Below are positions 10,798-21,372 of a DNA stretch of 64,000 bases, in pieces. Numbering within the stretch: position 1 is the stretch's first letter; each line of letters starts with the position of its first letter. The notes under the pieces are model-generated. The model saw nothing but the letters and a program-made list of their open reading frames with translations, was not told the origin of the DNA and did no database searches. Position numbers and translations under genes: made by a program. Origin of the DNA: Siphlonurus alternatus (taxonomy: Eukaryota; Arthropoda; Insecta; Ephemeroptera; Siphlonuridae); contig OX463781.1 in NCBI GenBank assembly GCA_949825025.1, positions 4,753,370-4,817,369 of the forward strand. Direction: 5' to 3'.

Positions 10798-12186
10798 AGT
10801 AGGCTTTTAATTGGAAATTAATTCTGTCGCATATCCAGAAAGATTTTAGTTACCAAAATATAAATATCAAGAAATTACCACATCAACATAATAAGTATTC
10901 TATATATTTTGTTGCTCCAGTTAGCATGAGCTCTTATGAAAATGTCATGATGTGCGCAGTGAATTATTTACACATTTCTGAGTATCCATCAAAATTTTAA
11001 AACCCTTTTTGTCATTAAAAAAAATATTCCCCTCGATGTTTATGATGAAATTAATAAGCTTAAAATAATTAAAAAATAAAAATGTTTTTGTAAATTATAA
11101 ATTTAATCAAACAGTGAATGAAAAACTAATTTACGAATTGGCTTTAAAAACTTCTTGAGTAAAAGCTTTTAAATGTAAAAAATAAAAAAAGAAACAAGTT
11201 AATTATATTTTTTTAAAAGCATTTCACTAATTAACAAATAAATTTTATCAAGTTATATCAAGTTTGTTTTTCTACTTCACTAACTTGTAACTTTTATTTA
11301 CAAACTCTTCGCCTGTATATGAATTTCTTGATGTCTGTTAAAACTTATAATATAATATAAATATTTACATTAATTCTAATGATGAATTCAATTTTTTATA
11401 TTTCGTTTATATTTTTATGCGACAATTTAACACACGCATCACTTATTATTTCCTCCTTTTCAATGACTATAACTTTCTTAATTGGGTTACTTTATTTAAT
11501 AAGACGCATCACTTTTTTGTATATTTACAAACATTTATCACATAAAGTATATGAATATTTATCAAGATTTCTTCGTATTAATTTATAATAATTTTTTATA
11601 AATTCTATAATTTATCATCATTCATCATGTATATAAATTCGTGCACGAAATTAATTGAAACGAAGATTTAATAAGATATGACAGATGTTACTTTTCCCTT
11701 TAGAATTAATAATTACAAAATCAGTAACAATTGCTAATTATTTCAGGACGGTGAACTTGAAATATTTTTAATCAAATGATAGATAAACAACAAATTAATT
11801 ACTAACCTGACCATGTAAAAAAAAAAGAATAGAATCAAGTTATTAATTTTTTAGTTTTTTTAGACACTGTTTTTTGTCTAAATTTTGACGAACGCTGCCG
11901 CAGATTCAATGATATTTTTCAAATTAATATTCTTTATATATCTCACAAACATATTCCTATTTTTTTTTTTTAATTTTCTCAATAAATTATTATTTTTTTT
12001 TATGAAAGTGCACTGAAAAGATGAAAACGATGTACCATCTGCTAAGAAGGGTGCCACTGATCCGATAATTATTACAATATACCTAATAATAATACCTAAT
12101 AATTTAGTGTCATTTTTTTAAAGGGCAGATTTTCCAGCCAGAGAGACATTAATAATTTGATGTATTATCATAGCAACATTTCGTGC
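10798..12186. other. Very AT-rich intronic stretch
   Basis: Part of intron 6 of copy A. Long A and T runs and random short reading frames; no repeat family or gene recognised. Confidence 0.4.
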
Positions 12187-12350
12187 CTCGTCCGCAATAA
12201 TGAGCTATCTGCTTACCACGATTTCTTAACAATAATGAGCTATCTGCTATTTTAGGTGAGCGCAAAAATAACTTTATTTTGTACCGATTTACAGCTCATA
12301 ATTACGCTCACTTAAAATGGCAGCATATAGCTCATTATTCCGGACGATCG
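12187..12350. mobile_element. Palindromic MITE
   Basis: Left arm GTCCGCAATAATGAGCTATC... and right arm ...GCTCATTATTCCGGAC. The TAATGAGCTATCTGCT segment is duplicated inside the left arm (near 12196 and 12232), and TTTTAGGTGAGCG pairs with CGCTCACTTAAAA. Confidence 0.7.
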
Positions 12351-12448
12351 ACGATTTAGCTCCTTCTAGACATTAATTAAATGTCATTTATTTGCTTTAC
12401 AATCAAACAAAATGCGCAACGATATTCTTAGCACCAACCAAGGATTTT

Positions 12449-12695
12449 GTATATAACCTCTGGATAGGTGATGGTGCTGATGTCAGTGAGGCACAGTCGT
12501 GAGGAGGAAGTGGGTGGTGGTTACAACAGTAACCAATGGGATGTCCGCCATCTTACGTTGGGGAACTTCCAGCATACAGTTTACAATGCAGATGGTTGCG
12601 CTCAGCCGCCATGTTATGATGGAGATTTGCTTCAGCAGCTCTAATGCTATTGGTATATAGGGATAACCTATCCAGAGGTTATATATACAAAATAC
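12449..12695. mobile_element. Palindromic MITE (TATATAACCTCTGGATAGG ends)
   Basis: Ends TATATAACCTCTGGATAGG and CCTATCCAGAGGTTATATA are inverted; the middle includes a GC-richer patch with ATGTCCGCCATCTTACG and, inverted, CAGCCGCCATGTTATG. Confidence 0.75.
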
Positions 12696-12899
12696 TTGGC
12701 AACAATTTAGCTAAATTTCTCCTCTGCAAAGTGTAATTGAATTATTATAGAGGAAGGCTAATTAGCACAGCAAGTGTTTCGTACTTAAAATTCCAGTCTG
12801 ATGATGAATTAAAAAAATTTCCATGTTACTCTCACTCTCGCATGGATCTCACTCTGTCTCTTTCTCTTCTCACTCTGTTGTTTTGTACCTCTCTTACAG

Positions 12900-12968
12900 C
12901 CGTCCCTCACCCCTCGACCACCAACAGGTCCCCCGTCACCAGCGTGGAGCCAACCCCTACAGAGAAAG
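12900..12968 (+). CDS. DIP-family protein, copy A, exon 7 (linker)
   Basis: 69 bp, CTTACAG acceptor after a long pyrimidine tract, GTCAGT donor, phase 1 at both ends. Encodes the Pro/Ser/Thr-rich linker VPHPSTTNRSPVTSVEPTPT followed by EK, between Ig3 and the membrane anchor. Copy B has the same exon with two synonymous changes. Confidence 0.88.
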
Positions 12969-13000
12969 GTCAGTGGTGTACTTTCTTTCTTTGTTTTCAA

Positions 13001-13133
13001 AATGTACACTCGTCGCCTTGGAAAATTCCCCACTTGCAGCCTTGTTAATCACCATGCCATGTATTATTCTTACGGGGCATGTTGATTAAAAAGGCTGTAA
13101 GTGCGAAATTTTCCAAGACGACGAGTGTACATT
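13001..13133. mobile_element. ACTCGTCGCC family palindromic MITE
   Basis: Ends AATGTACACTCGTCGCC and, inverted, GACGAGTGTACATT; inner motifs CTTGCAGCCTTGTTAATCAC and CATGTTGATTAAAAAGGCTG. Other copies at 20465, 25217, 38892, 46361 and 59371. It starts 33 bp after exon 7 of copy A. Confidence 0.85.
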
Positions 13134-13257
13134 GACTTTGTGTAAACTTTTACTGTATGCTAGATTTACACTTGTCGTCTACAACACTGGGATTTGTATC
13201 TTAAAATTGTCTCTATTTATCAAAGGGAAAGCTTACAATGTGTTATAAACTACTGAT

Positions 13258-13526
13258 CCCAAGTTGACATAAATTTAATCTTTTCTTCGCTATTAAGCTC
13301 TCCTCTCGTCTTTTCTCCTCTTATTTTGCACTACTTTAGAGGGAAAAAGAGATGAAAAAGACGAAATTACCTCTTTTTTCCTCTTCTTGAACAAAAAATA
13401 TCAAAAATATTGTCTTCATTTTATCCTCACTTTGAGCAAAGAGGTAATAAGATATGTTTTAGAGGTAAAAATATTGGGTTTAGACGTGTAAAAGATGAGT
13501 TGAAGACGTAATTTTTCAACTAAGGG
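13258..13526 (+). mobile_element. CCC-AGTTGA family MITE
   Basis: Begins CCCAAGTTGACATAAATTTA and ends ATTTTTCAACTAAGGG, with the family order GCTCTCCTCTCGTCTT, CTTCTTGAACA, TTGTCTTCATTTTATCC and TTAGAGGTAAAAATATTGGG. Confidence 0.8.
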
Positions 13527-13716
13527 ATGGTGACAGTCTACCATCTGTATAAAATTCTGTATTATTCATATAACAAGCGGCATCAAAAAATAAGTATGAA
13601 TAATTTAATACCGAGTAATTTATATAGGCATTTTTTTCTAATTCGACACTTTTCGTAAACTTTTTTAATTGTATATTTGGATAAAGCATATTGAGTTATT
13701 TATTGTCAATGGGTAC

Positions 13717-13877
13717 AATTCACGAAGCAGTTAGCCAGGTTTCTAACCACGTTTAGCTTAACCTCGTTTAACTATACCTGTTTTATGTGTTAAATCACCT
13801 AGTTAAACGTGGTTAAGCTAAACGTGGTTAAGCTAAACGTGATTAGAAACCTGGCTAACTGCTTCGTGAATCGCGCC
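13717..13877. mobile_element. Palindromic MITE (CACGAAGCAGTTAGCCAGG)
   Basis: Left arm ATTCACGAAGCAGTTAGCC, right arm GGCTAACTGCTTCGTGAAT. The internal unit GTTAAGCTAAACGTG is repeated in tandem near 13810-13840. Confidence 0.8.
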
Positions 13878-14205
13878 AAATATTTTTTAGATTTTTTAAA
13901 CCCTCTAACAGCCTATCTTACTAAAAAATGCGCTGACTTCATAAAACAAATATTTAAAACAAAAGTAAATGACTTTGCATGATTATGATGTCATAGTGTC
14001 TTTCTCCTTTAAGTTAATTATGAAGGTTAAAAAAACACAGAAAATAACTCGAGGTTCTGTATTCAAATATGCAAAAAAATCATAAAGTTTCATTGTATCA
14101 AAAGGCAGCGATTGTCATTACAAACTTCCATATGATAGATGAGAACTGGAGAGGATCACGTGACCAGTCTTTCCTGATCTATCAAATCAGCTGTTGTGTC
14201 CACAG

Positions 14206-14289
14206 AGAGGAGACAGAGGAAGAAGGAAAGGGGCGGGGCTCACGAGACCAACGAAATCACGGTCAAGCTCGAGTCAGCTAGGGAGACAG
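14206..14289 (+). CDS. DIP-family protein, copy A, exon 8 (charged linker)
   Basis: 84 bp, GTGTCCACAG acceptor, GTAAGC donor, phase 1 at both ends. Encodes a basic segment ERRQRKKERGGAHETN then EITVKLESARET between the Ig3 linker and the GPI signal. Conserved in copy B (26972-27055) with five base changes, two of them altering residues (Val/Asp, Ala/Thr). The exon is assigned from its conserved position, splice sites and open frame; its skipping would keep the frame. No folded domain recognised. Confidence 0.83.
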
Positions 14290-14755
14290 GTAAGCGGGGG
14301 TTCAAGTTTAGAGGGAAGGGAGGGTCCATACTCTGGTTCACTTTTAACTTGGTTTTTGTCATGTTTGTAACATCTTCATTCATTGGTGTGTTGTTTGTAA
14401 CGAAGATTTTCACTGGTTGAGCCAAACCGAAGAATACTCAAACGTTTCCGATGAAAACCATGTTAAATATGAACCTTAGTTATATAGCATCGTAGCATAA
14501 AATCAAGAATATTAAGATAAAAATTATAATTATTTCTTATAATGCTAAAAGTTAAATAATATAAGGCATTAAGGGATTAGAAATGAGCTTAAATAATTAA
14601 TTAAATTATTCTACTTTACATTAACTAATTCGTACCACAAACTGTATTTATTTTTAATGGCATCGATTTAACGTAATTCAATATTTTGTATACTAATTGA
14701 ATATTTTCTAATTCCTTTTTCTCTTGTATTAAATTTAATTATATAAGCTTAAAAG
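14290..14755. other. Intronic stretch, nothing recognised
   Basis: Beginning of intron 8 of copy A; AT-rich with no exon or repeat family identified. Confidence 0.4.
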
Positions 14756-15101
14756 TTAAAGGCATACAGGCCTCAAATTACAAATTAGATAGTCACCAAG
14801 TGGGTTTAGAGTAAATAATCAACATTCACATCATTTTTTTCCACGCGTGATGCATCCGTGCGAAGTCGCAGTTCAAAGTAAGAAATTTAGTCCTTGATGA
14901 CGTCATGAAGTCCTTGATGACGTCACAACTCAATGCTAATCGGTGCTAGCTGTGAGTTGTGACGTCAGCAAGGACTTTCTTTGTAGCGCGACTTCGCACA
15001 GTCGCACCGCGCGCAGGTAAAAATAATACGAATGTTAATTATAAACTTGAGCAACACTTAATGTCTGTCTAATTTGTAATTTGAGGCATGTATCCCTTTA
15101 A
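14756..15101. mobile_element. TTAA-flanked hairpin MITE
   Basis: 346 bp, left end TTAAAGGCATACAGGCC, right end GGCATGTATCCCTTTAA. Arms share CTCAAATTACAAATTAGA and, further in, GTCCTTGATGACGTCA, which is tandemly repeated in the left arm only. Confidence 0.85.
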
Positions 15102-15387
15102 CATGATAAAATTTTATTTAAAAGGATAAAACTTTTTAGTAACAAAGCATGCACTTTATATAAAAACCACATAAAGAGGATTGTTTATGTCATAGCTGTG
15201 CATGCGTTTTGTTTGCGATCTTAGTGGCTGCATGCCATAATAGGTTTACCATCTTCATGGCTGTGGTATAGTTTCAAGCTAACTAGAAACGAAGCCACCG
15301 CAAAAGAAAAGATTAATGACCACTTCAACTAATGAACTATATCTGGGAAATAACAGACGAACTTCAAGTTGCAACCTATTTTTTAGA

Positions 15388-15775
15388 GCGGTCTCACACA
15401 GGATCGTACGATTTAAAAAATAAGAATTCCTATGCGATCATGTGTAGCTGGACACACAGCTTCGTATCGTATGATAAGATATTTAGAACCGGTTCTAAAT
15501 AAGAAACAATATGATCTCAGAAATACGAGTCTGTCAATACGTTTGCATGATGTTCTGGGATGCGTTTTCAACAAATCCGTTTTCATCAACTTTTTACATG
15601 AGAATTTTCGACCCGTTAGATGCGCTTGAAACAAACGTCGTGAATAATTAAAGTGCATTGGATGAATGCGAATCAAATACCTGTTCACATGAGTCTTTAA
15701 TACGCATCTGTTAAATACGTGTTCGTTTCATACGGATCAGACAACTCATGTAAACGTACTCTCTGTGTGCGACCC
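15388..15775. repeat. TTTAGAACCGGTTCTAAA repeat
   Basis: Contains the perfect palindrome TTTAGAACCGGTTCTAAA within a CGTATCGTATGATAAGAT context, and TCTCACACAGGATCGTACGA at its left. A shorter relative lies at 50510-50703. Confidence 0.6.
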
Positions 15776-15929
15776 GTCTTATATAGAACATGCATTTGAA
15801 CTAACAAAATAGAACTAGAAGACTAGTAGAAAAATTATCAGCTTTTAATAAAGATGTAAGGTAGATAGTAGATATAATAATATTAAGGACTAATCACAGA
15901 GGACTTATAATTTTAGTCTACATTCTTTT

Positions 15930-16156
15930 AGTACAGTTATGGAAAAAAACTAGAACGGTATGTCACATGCTGGAGTGCTGAAAAGAGCATCATTATTTCA
16001 CTTACAGTGCTAAGCTGGCAACACTGTCTATTATTGTAACCTTCTAAACTAGGAGTTACCTCACTTGAACTCCGACAGTGTTGCCAAATCAGCCAAGCTC
16101 ATTTCAAAACTCCAGCATGATACGTGTTCCAGTTTTATTTTACCAGAACTGTACTA
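15930..16156. mobile_element. Palindromic MITE
   Basis: Imperfect arms: AGTACAGTTATGG...AAACTAGAACGGTATGTCAC...GCTGGAGT on the left, and ACTCCAGCATGATACGTG...TTCCAGTTTT...CAGAACTGTACT on the right; inner GGCAACACTGTC pairs with GACAGTGTTGCC. Confidence 0.75.
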
Positions 16157-16987
16157 TATTTAGAGCTGGAATTTGATTTAGCACTAAATTATTTTAATTC
16201 AAGATTTGTTGTAATTCTGCTTCTGACTGGATAGCGTGATATTAAATTATAATGAATTTGTTTAGTGCTTGTTTAGCCCGGTGGGGACATCTCAATTATT
16301 TTTATTGTTGATACATGTATACATGCATTGCAATAATCAGATGGAGAAATAGCACTAAACAAACTCCTTATAACTTAAATTATTTTAGTTCAAAACTTTG
16401 CTAAATTCTTTGAAAATAGAAGCTAATGGGTTTAAAAATTGTCAAATTTCCGATAAATGTAGATGTAATAAATCCTTAAATATTTTTTTTATATTTTTAA
16501 TAAGCAGTCAATTATTTCTGTCAAAATAAAAACGAATGAAATATTATCCAAGTTGTAATAAGTTATTATATTTTTTAATAAAAAGTTTTAAATTGAATAG
16601 TGTAATAATACTAAAATAATTACAAGAAACTTTTTTTTTTTTTTTTTACATTGGACAAATTTATAGATGGTAAAAAAGCTTTTGTATTCAAGTATATTTT
16701 TCATTGGTAGAATATAACATGTAATAACTCACTTCGTGAGTGTAGAAAACCACTAAAACGATAAGATTGGTAGGTTCAAGCGGTGGTGCAGGCGACTCTT
16801 GGGCGGGCAAACTTTTTGGCTTGGTTCGTTGCCAGATCACACAGCTTCTTTTCGCGGTATAAAATTTACCAATGTAGACACACAGTTAAAGGTAAAGTTA
16901 CATGTGTTGTAGATTTTCATTCACTGCCTTCAAATACCACAACAAAGTCAGAATTTTGATGTTTAATATATTTCAGGAATAAAATTG
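16157..16987. other. Intronic stretch with one weak hairpin
   Basis: Within intron 8 of copy A. A possible hairpin around 16240-16377 is suggested by TTTGTTTAGTGCTT and, inverted, AGCACTAAACAAA. Otherwise featureless AT-rich sequence. Confidence 0.4.
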
Positions 16988-17284
16988 AAATTTCATTGCA
17001 GAAATGGAAAGAGGGTGCAAAGTTATGTTACATTGATCATTGATTTCTTTCAGATGTTTTAGAACCCGGGAAGTATTGCTAAAATGGTTTGCCGTAGTCG
17101 GGTTTGAACCCACGCCCCTTTTTGTTCTATCCTTTTATTAAGAGACTCTCTCTGTTATACTTTCAATAATGTTTTTGAAATAGTTCTCGGACTCTAGAAA
17201 ATCTTTAAAAAAATAGGGTATAGCATAACTTTGCGCCCTCTATCTACCTTTGAAATAAAAATGTTGAGGTCAATACTCCATTTT
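16988..17284. mobile_element. GAAATGGATAGAGGG family MITE
   Basis: Left TTCATTGCAGAAATGGAAAG, right ATGTTGAGGTCAATACTCC; AGTTATGTTAC and CTAGAAAATCTTTAAAAAAA arms. The centre GGGTTTGAACCCACGCCCC resembles a tRNA B box only by chance and has no A box. Confidence 0.75.
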
Positions 17285-17802
17285 GTGCAGAAATTTTACA
17301 CAGCTTAGGTTTTACGAAAAGACCTATGGTGAGAGTCTTATTCAAAATAATCCAATCTTTCCACTTTATTATCGTTGGAATGATACGATCCATGTAAACG
17401 ATCCTCGACGCAGCGAGGACGGATGCGAGCGGTGTAAATCTGGTTGACTGCTTCTCGCAACGAAGCACACACACGTTAGGGGCTTAGAAAACCCTCAGAC
17501 CGTCATGCCTTGTCAAGCTTGTTTGTACTGCATGTTGATGTAGATGAAAGAAGCCACATTTCAAGAAGTTCTTCAACTACTTGAATTATTGTAGTTGCTA
17601 GATGTATGAGTATTTTTGAACTAATATTCTAGATCTAGTTTTCAAGAATTTTCTGCACTGCTGAAATTTTTGTAATTACAATTTGTTTTAAAACCTTGAA
17701 CTAATATTATACAGAACATAAATTTCAACTTCTAGGGTTTTCCGATCTCGGGAGAATCTTTAGAGTCAGTGTAAATTCAATATTTTATGTACAAAAAATT
17801 GA

Positions 17803-18120
17803 TTTTTTGTTTTGTTTTGTTTTGTTTTGTTTTGTTTTGTTTTGTTTTGTTTTGTTTTGTTTTGTTTTGTTTTGTTTTGTTTTATTTCGTTTCGTTTCGT
17901 TTCGTTTCGTTTCGTTTCGTTTCGTTTCGTTTCGTTTCGTTTCGTTTCGTTTCGTTTCGTTTCGTTTCGTTTCGTTTCGTTTCGTTTCGTTTCGTTTCGT
18001 TTCGTTTCGTTTCGTTTCGTTTCGTTTCGTTTCGTTTCGTTTCGTTTCGTTTCGTTTCGTTTCGTTTCGTTTCGTTTCGTTTCGTTTCGTTTCGTTTCGT
18101 TTCGTTTCGTTTTGTTTTGT
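17803..18120. repeat. Compound pentanucleotide satellite, (TTTTG)n-(TTTCG)n-(TTTTG)2
   Basis: About 16 TTTTG units, one TTTAT variant, about 45 uninterrupted TTTCG units (17885-18109), then two TTTTG units. The middle block carries one CpG every five bases in a strongly AT-rich intron. Confidence 0.95.
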
Positions 18121-18190
18121 TAATTGATCTAAAACCCAATTAAGAAAATAATCATAGTACTTTGTAACTTGTTATGCTCCTATAAAGAAA

Positions 18191-18425
18191 TTAACCCTGA
18201 TAGCATTACCAAGGTCTTTTCATCTCACGCTTTATTAAGGGGGGAGGGGGGTTGAAACGATCCGCTATTTAGAGAAAGGTATTTTTTTTTTCACAATTTT
18301 TTTGTGGAAATACATTTTTATGTAGCAAACTAAAGATTACAAATTTTTTCAGATTTTTTGGAGAATTATTTCACAATTTTTTTCCTCTTTAAAAGAGTTA
18401 CGATCCTAGGTAATGCTAGGGTTAA
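18191..18425. mobile_element. TTAACCCT-ended MITE with internal G-run
   Basis: Left TTAACCCTGATAGCATTACC and right GGTAATGCTAGGGTTAA give TTAACCC termini typical of piggyBac-type elements. Inside, AAGGGGGGAGGGGGGTTG, GTGGAAATACAT and AAAGAGTTACGATCCTAGG are family landmarks, seen again at 53175, 54388 and 60321. Lies 94 bp before the last exon of copy A. Confidence 0.8.
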
Positions 18426-18519
18426 GATACTTTCTTTGCCTACTTTTTTTTATATGTTATGTTTGCACTTCAAATATTTCACGTGTCCAGGTGTGTGACG
18501 GTGGTTGTGTTGTGTCCAG

Positions 18520-18656
18520 ACATGAAGCTGCGGGCCGGGGCGGGGGACCGGGGCACCCTTCACCCCCCGAGCAGCGAGGCCAGCGCCTCCTCCACCTGCA
18601 GCTTCGTCCTCTCGCCGCTACTGGCGCTGTTGTGGACCTTCAGATGGCTACTATAA
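18520..18656 (+). CDS. DIP-family protein, copy A, last exon (GPI-anchor signal)
   Basis: GTGTCCAG acceptor; the frame runs to TAA at 18654-18656. Encodes MKLRAGAGDRGTLHPPSS, EASASSTCSF and the hydrophobic tail VLSPLLALLWTFRWLL. A small-residue region followed by a hydrophobic C-terminus with no cytoplasmic tail is what a GPI-anchor signal looks like, as expected for DIPs held on the outer leaflet of neuronal membranes. Copy B shares the exon (four base changes, two Ala/Ser) but diverges at the last codons. Confidence 0.9.
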
Positions 18657-19280
18657 ATATGACAAACAATTCTGTGACCACAGGACCAAGATATATCTAA
18701 GAATGTAAATATGACCTAAAATTTTGTGTAAGTATCTCAAATCGTGCCACTCGGAGAAAAACTATAAATTACGTACGAATCGTGCGACCCTTATTAATGA
18801 AAATTTCTATGGATGGAAGCGTACAATATCATTAAAGTATGATACTTAGGTTTTTAGTAAATTAGTTGACAGAAATGAGTAAACTTGTTAACGCATTATG
18901 TTATTGCTAAGAATTTGTACAAAGTTTAGCTAATTTTGTATATTATGTTAAACACGGAGAAAGCTGTATAATTGTTAATTGTAATAAAATTATCTGAAAC
19001 AGTATGTGTAAATAAAAGTTCCATTTTTAGTTGCAGCTTTCAGTGCGTTTAATCTGATGTAAAATACATGGACTATTAATTAAAGGTTTTCGGATGAATA
19101 TTTGTAATTGAAAATATATTCATATGAGCTCCTTAAAATTAAGCGTATAATAATATTAAATTTAGTAGTTTTTTGTTGAGTTCAATAATATATGAATTAG
19201 TGAATGCATTAATAGAAGCAGTGAATTGTGTTGTACATTGTCTGTATTACAGTATTATATTTTTATTAAAAAATAAATAC
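18657..19280 (+). other. Probable 3' UTR of copy A
   Basis: AT-rich sequence after the stop. AATAAA hexamers occur at 18983-18988, 19011-19016 and 19272-19277; which is used cannot be told from the sequence. No repeat family found here. Confidence 0.5.
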
Positions 19281-19877
19281 AATTGACTGATTTTTATTTG
19301 TATTTAAAAAAAAACTCAAATTTTAGTAAATTTCATACCTATATTTTTGTATATATGTATACATAATTTTCATATATAGAAAATGAGAATAAAAATATTA
19401 AATGACCTTAAATAATTGCTATAATTAGGAATAATCGTTTTTGATTTTGCAGGATAGTGCTCAGAAACTTTTTTTATGATATAATAGTTTTAAAGTAAAC
19501 TAATTTAAAAATAATTAAAATATAATATATTGATTACATAAATGCTGGTAAACTTAGCTGCAATGCATGCTGCATGTTTTCTAAGAAATACAAAAATAAT
19601 GTATAATAATAATTAAACTTATATTTGTTCGTCTATTTTATTTTTAAATCTATTTTTAGTCCGTAGATAAGATGTTATTTCCATCAGGTGACGATTTTAT
19701 TAATTAATTCAAGTGTGATTTTTCCGTCATGGGTACGTATCATTCAAGATAAACGTTCGAAAGAAAAGAGTGAACTCCTCCAGAATTTGAACCTAGGACC
19801 TTCTAATCTGTTTCGAAAGTTTGTATAATTGAACTTGTATGATACTTACTGATTACTGAAAAAACACATTTAAATAA
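19281..19877. other. Intergenic stretch, nothing recognised
   Basis: AT-rich intergenic DNA between the tail-to-tail gene copies, without a recognised gene or repeat. Confidence 0.4.
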
Positions 19878-20106
19878 AGGTGCATTTACATGGAGCGATG
19901 TCAAGCGAGGCTAGGCGTGGCGAGAAAGGCGCACTTGCTTCAATGTCATATGGTGGCCATGTTGGCGGGGAAAAATCGCTTTCCCGCAGCGTTTAAATCG
20001 CGCCGCGATTTTTCTACGCCAACATGGCCAATGGCCACCATATGCAAGTGCGCCTTTCTCGCTGCGTCAAGACCCGCTCGACATCGCTCCATGGAAATGC
20101 ACCTTT
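19878..20106. mobile_element. AAAGGTGCATTTACATGGAGCG hairpin MITE
   Basis: Left ATAAAGGTGCATTTACATGG, right CCATGGAAATGCACCTTTAT, with GCGAGAAAGGCGCACTTGC against GCAAGTGCGCCTTTCTCGC. A relative with intact TTAA ends is at 61033-61326. Confidence 0.82.
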
Positions 20107-20329
20107 ATTTTCTATTGTATTGATACAAATTTATTATTTATAAGAATGAGATAGGAACTTGAGACTTGAAGAATTATTAGACTATAGAGCAACCACCAGC
20201 TGATATCTGATGACGTCACAAGGCACCAGTTGACTTGACCTTGAAAACGTATTTAATCTGCAGAAGGTAAGAATTGACGAAGACCAAATCATTCTACACT
20301 AGCAGACACATTTAACTTGGTTAATGGTC

Positions 20330-20430
20330 GGAACCACTCGGGAGTCTTTCGCCTTGTCTCGGCCAGTCATGTCCTTCGTTACAAACCGGCTACCAATGAC
20401 TGAGAGCGTTACAAACACGATCAAGTGAAA
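20330..20430. repeat. Low-copy repeat (CCTTCGTTACAAAC)
   Basis: CCTTGTC...CGGCCAGTCATGTCCTTCGTTACAAAC...CCAATGACTGAGAGCGTTACAAACA resembles 24525-24620. Two short inverted GTTACAAAC-bearing blocks. Class unknown. Confidence 0.45.
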
Positions 20431-20464
20431 CGTGACAGCTAATGTAAATATTTGAGGTAATATA

Positions 20465-20590
20465 TGTACAGTCATCAACTCAGAACATTTCCCTTTATGA
20501 CCTTTTTAATCACCAATTCATAAGAATAACACAGGGTATCGTGATTAACAGGGCTGCAAGTGGGAAATTTTACAAGGTGATGACTATACA
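20465..20590. mobile_element. ACTCGTCGCC family MITE, diverged
   Basis: Left TGTACAGTCATCAACTC, right GGTGATGACTATACA; inner TTTAATCACCAATTCATAAG and GATTAACAGGGCTGCAAGTG match the family. Confidence 0.7.
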
Positions 20591-20661
20591 AGGAATCTGC
20601 AAGACTTTGTGAGAAAGATAACTTTCTGCTGTTTACTCTGCATGTTGATTTATTTAAACAA

Positions 20662-20777
20662 TCACTACGTACACATGACGGTGTTTAATACGGATCCGTT
20701 GACTTCGGATAATGTTTTTCTTATATGAGGCGTCGTCAACGGATACGTATTAAACAATGTCATGTGAACGTAGTGAA
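20662..20777. mobile_element. Short palindromic MITE (TTTAATACGGATCCGTTGAC)
   Basis: Arms CACTACGTACACATGACGG-TGTTTAATACGG and CGTATTAAACAATGTCATGTGAACGTAGTG are inverted. Second copy at 50885-50998. Confidence 0.8.
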
Positions 20778-21204
20778 TGATAACAAAAAGTTTCTTACAT
20801 TCTGAGGCCAAGGTGTGATTACTTTAATATTAATAACGAAAATTATGTTATTTTATACTACAATGCATAATTTCTGGCTAATTAATCATTTTTCATACGT
20901 TGTGGGAAAATAAAACAAAAATTTATTTTAATAAAAGTTTTATTTCGCCTGTGTTTTCAGTCTTTGTAATTTAAAGGATAGGGTTTGCGGAATGTACAGG
21001 GGTATTATACACTATCATATATAATTACATGTATTTTATATTTATTGGAGATTTAACAAAAGCTCGTTACACATGAACAATAAAATCACAAACAATTCAC
21101 CAGAAGAGGATGGTAATTTTGCAACGGAGATAATCTCTCTTCACGTTAAGTTGGGGCTCTTGTTTCGTGAATGCAGAAAAAAACAAAAACACGGTGGAGT
21201 TTAA
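20778..21204. other. Intergenic stretch, nothing recognised
   Basis: AT-rich sequence between the two gene copies with no supported feature. Confidence 0.4.
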
Positions 21205-21372
21205 TTATATTTAATATTTTATTCGCTATTAAGCTCTCTTCTCTTCTTTTGACCTCCCATTTTGCACCATTTTAGAAGAAAAAATAGGTAAAAATACGAG
21301 ATTACGTATTTTTTCCTCTTCTTGAGCATAACATGTTAAAAATGTTGTCTTCATTTCATCCTCACTTTGAAA
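21205..21372 (+). mobile_element. CCC-AGTTGA family MITE, left part only
   Basis: Shows ATTCGCTATTAAGCTCTCTT, CCATTTTGCACCATTTTAGA, CTTCTTGAGCATAA and TTGTCTTCATTTCATCCTCA, then stops where GAGCGAAGAGG should follow. Confidence 0.7.

Noticed and set aside
14206..14240. Furin cleavage site in exon 8
   Set aside because: The basic run RRQRKKER does not contain the R-x-K/R-R pattern.
17085..17115. tRNA-like B box GGGTTTGAACCC
   Set aside because: It sits at the centre of a palindromic MITE, with no A box at proper spacing.
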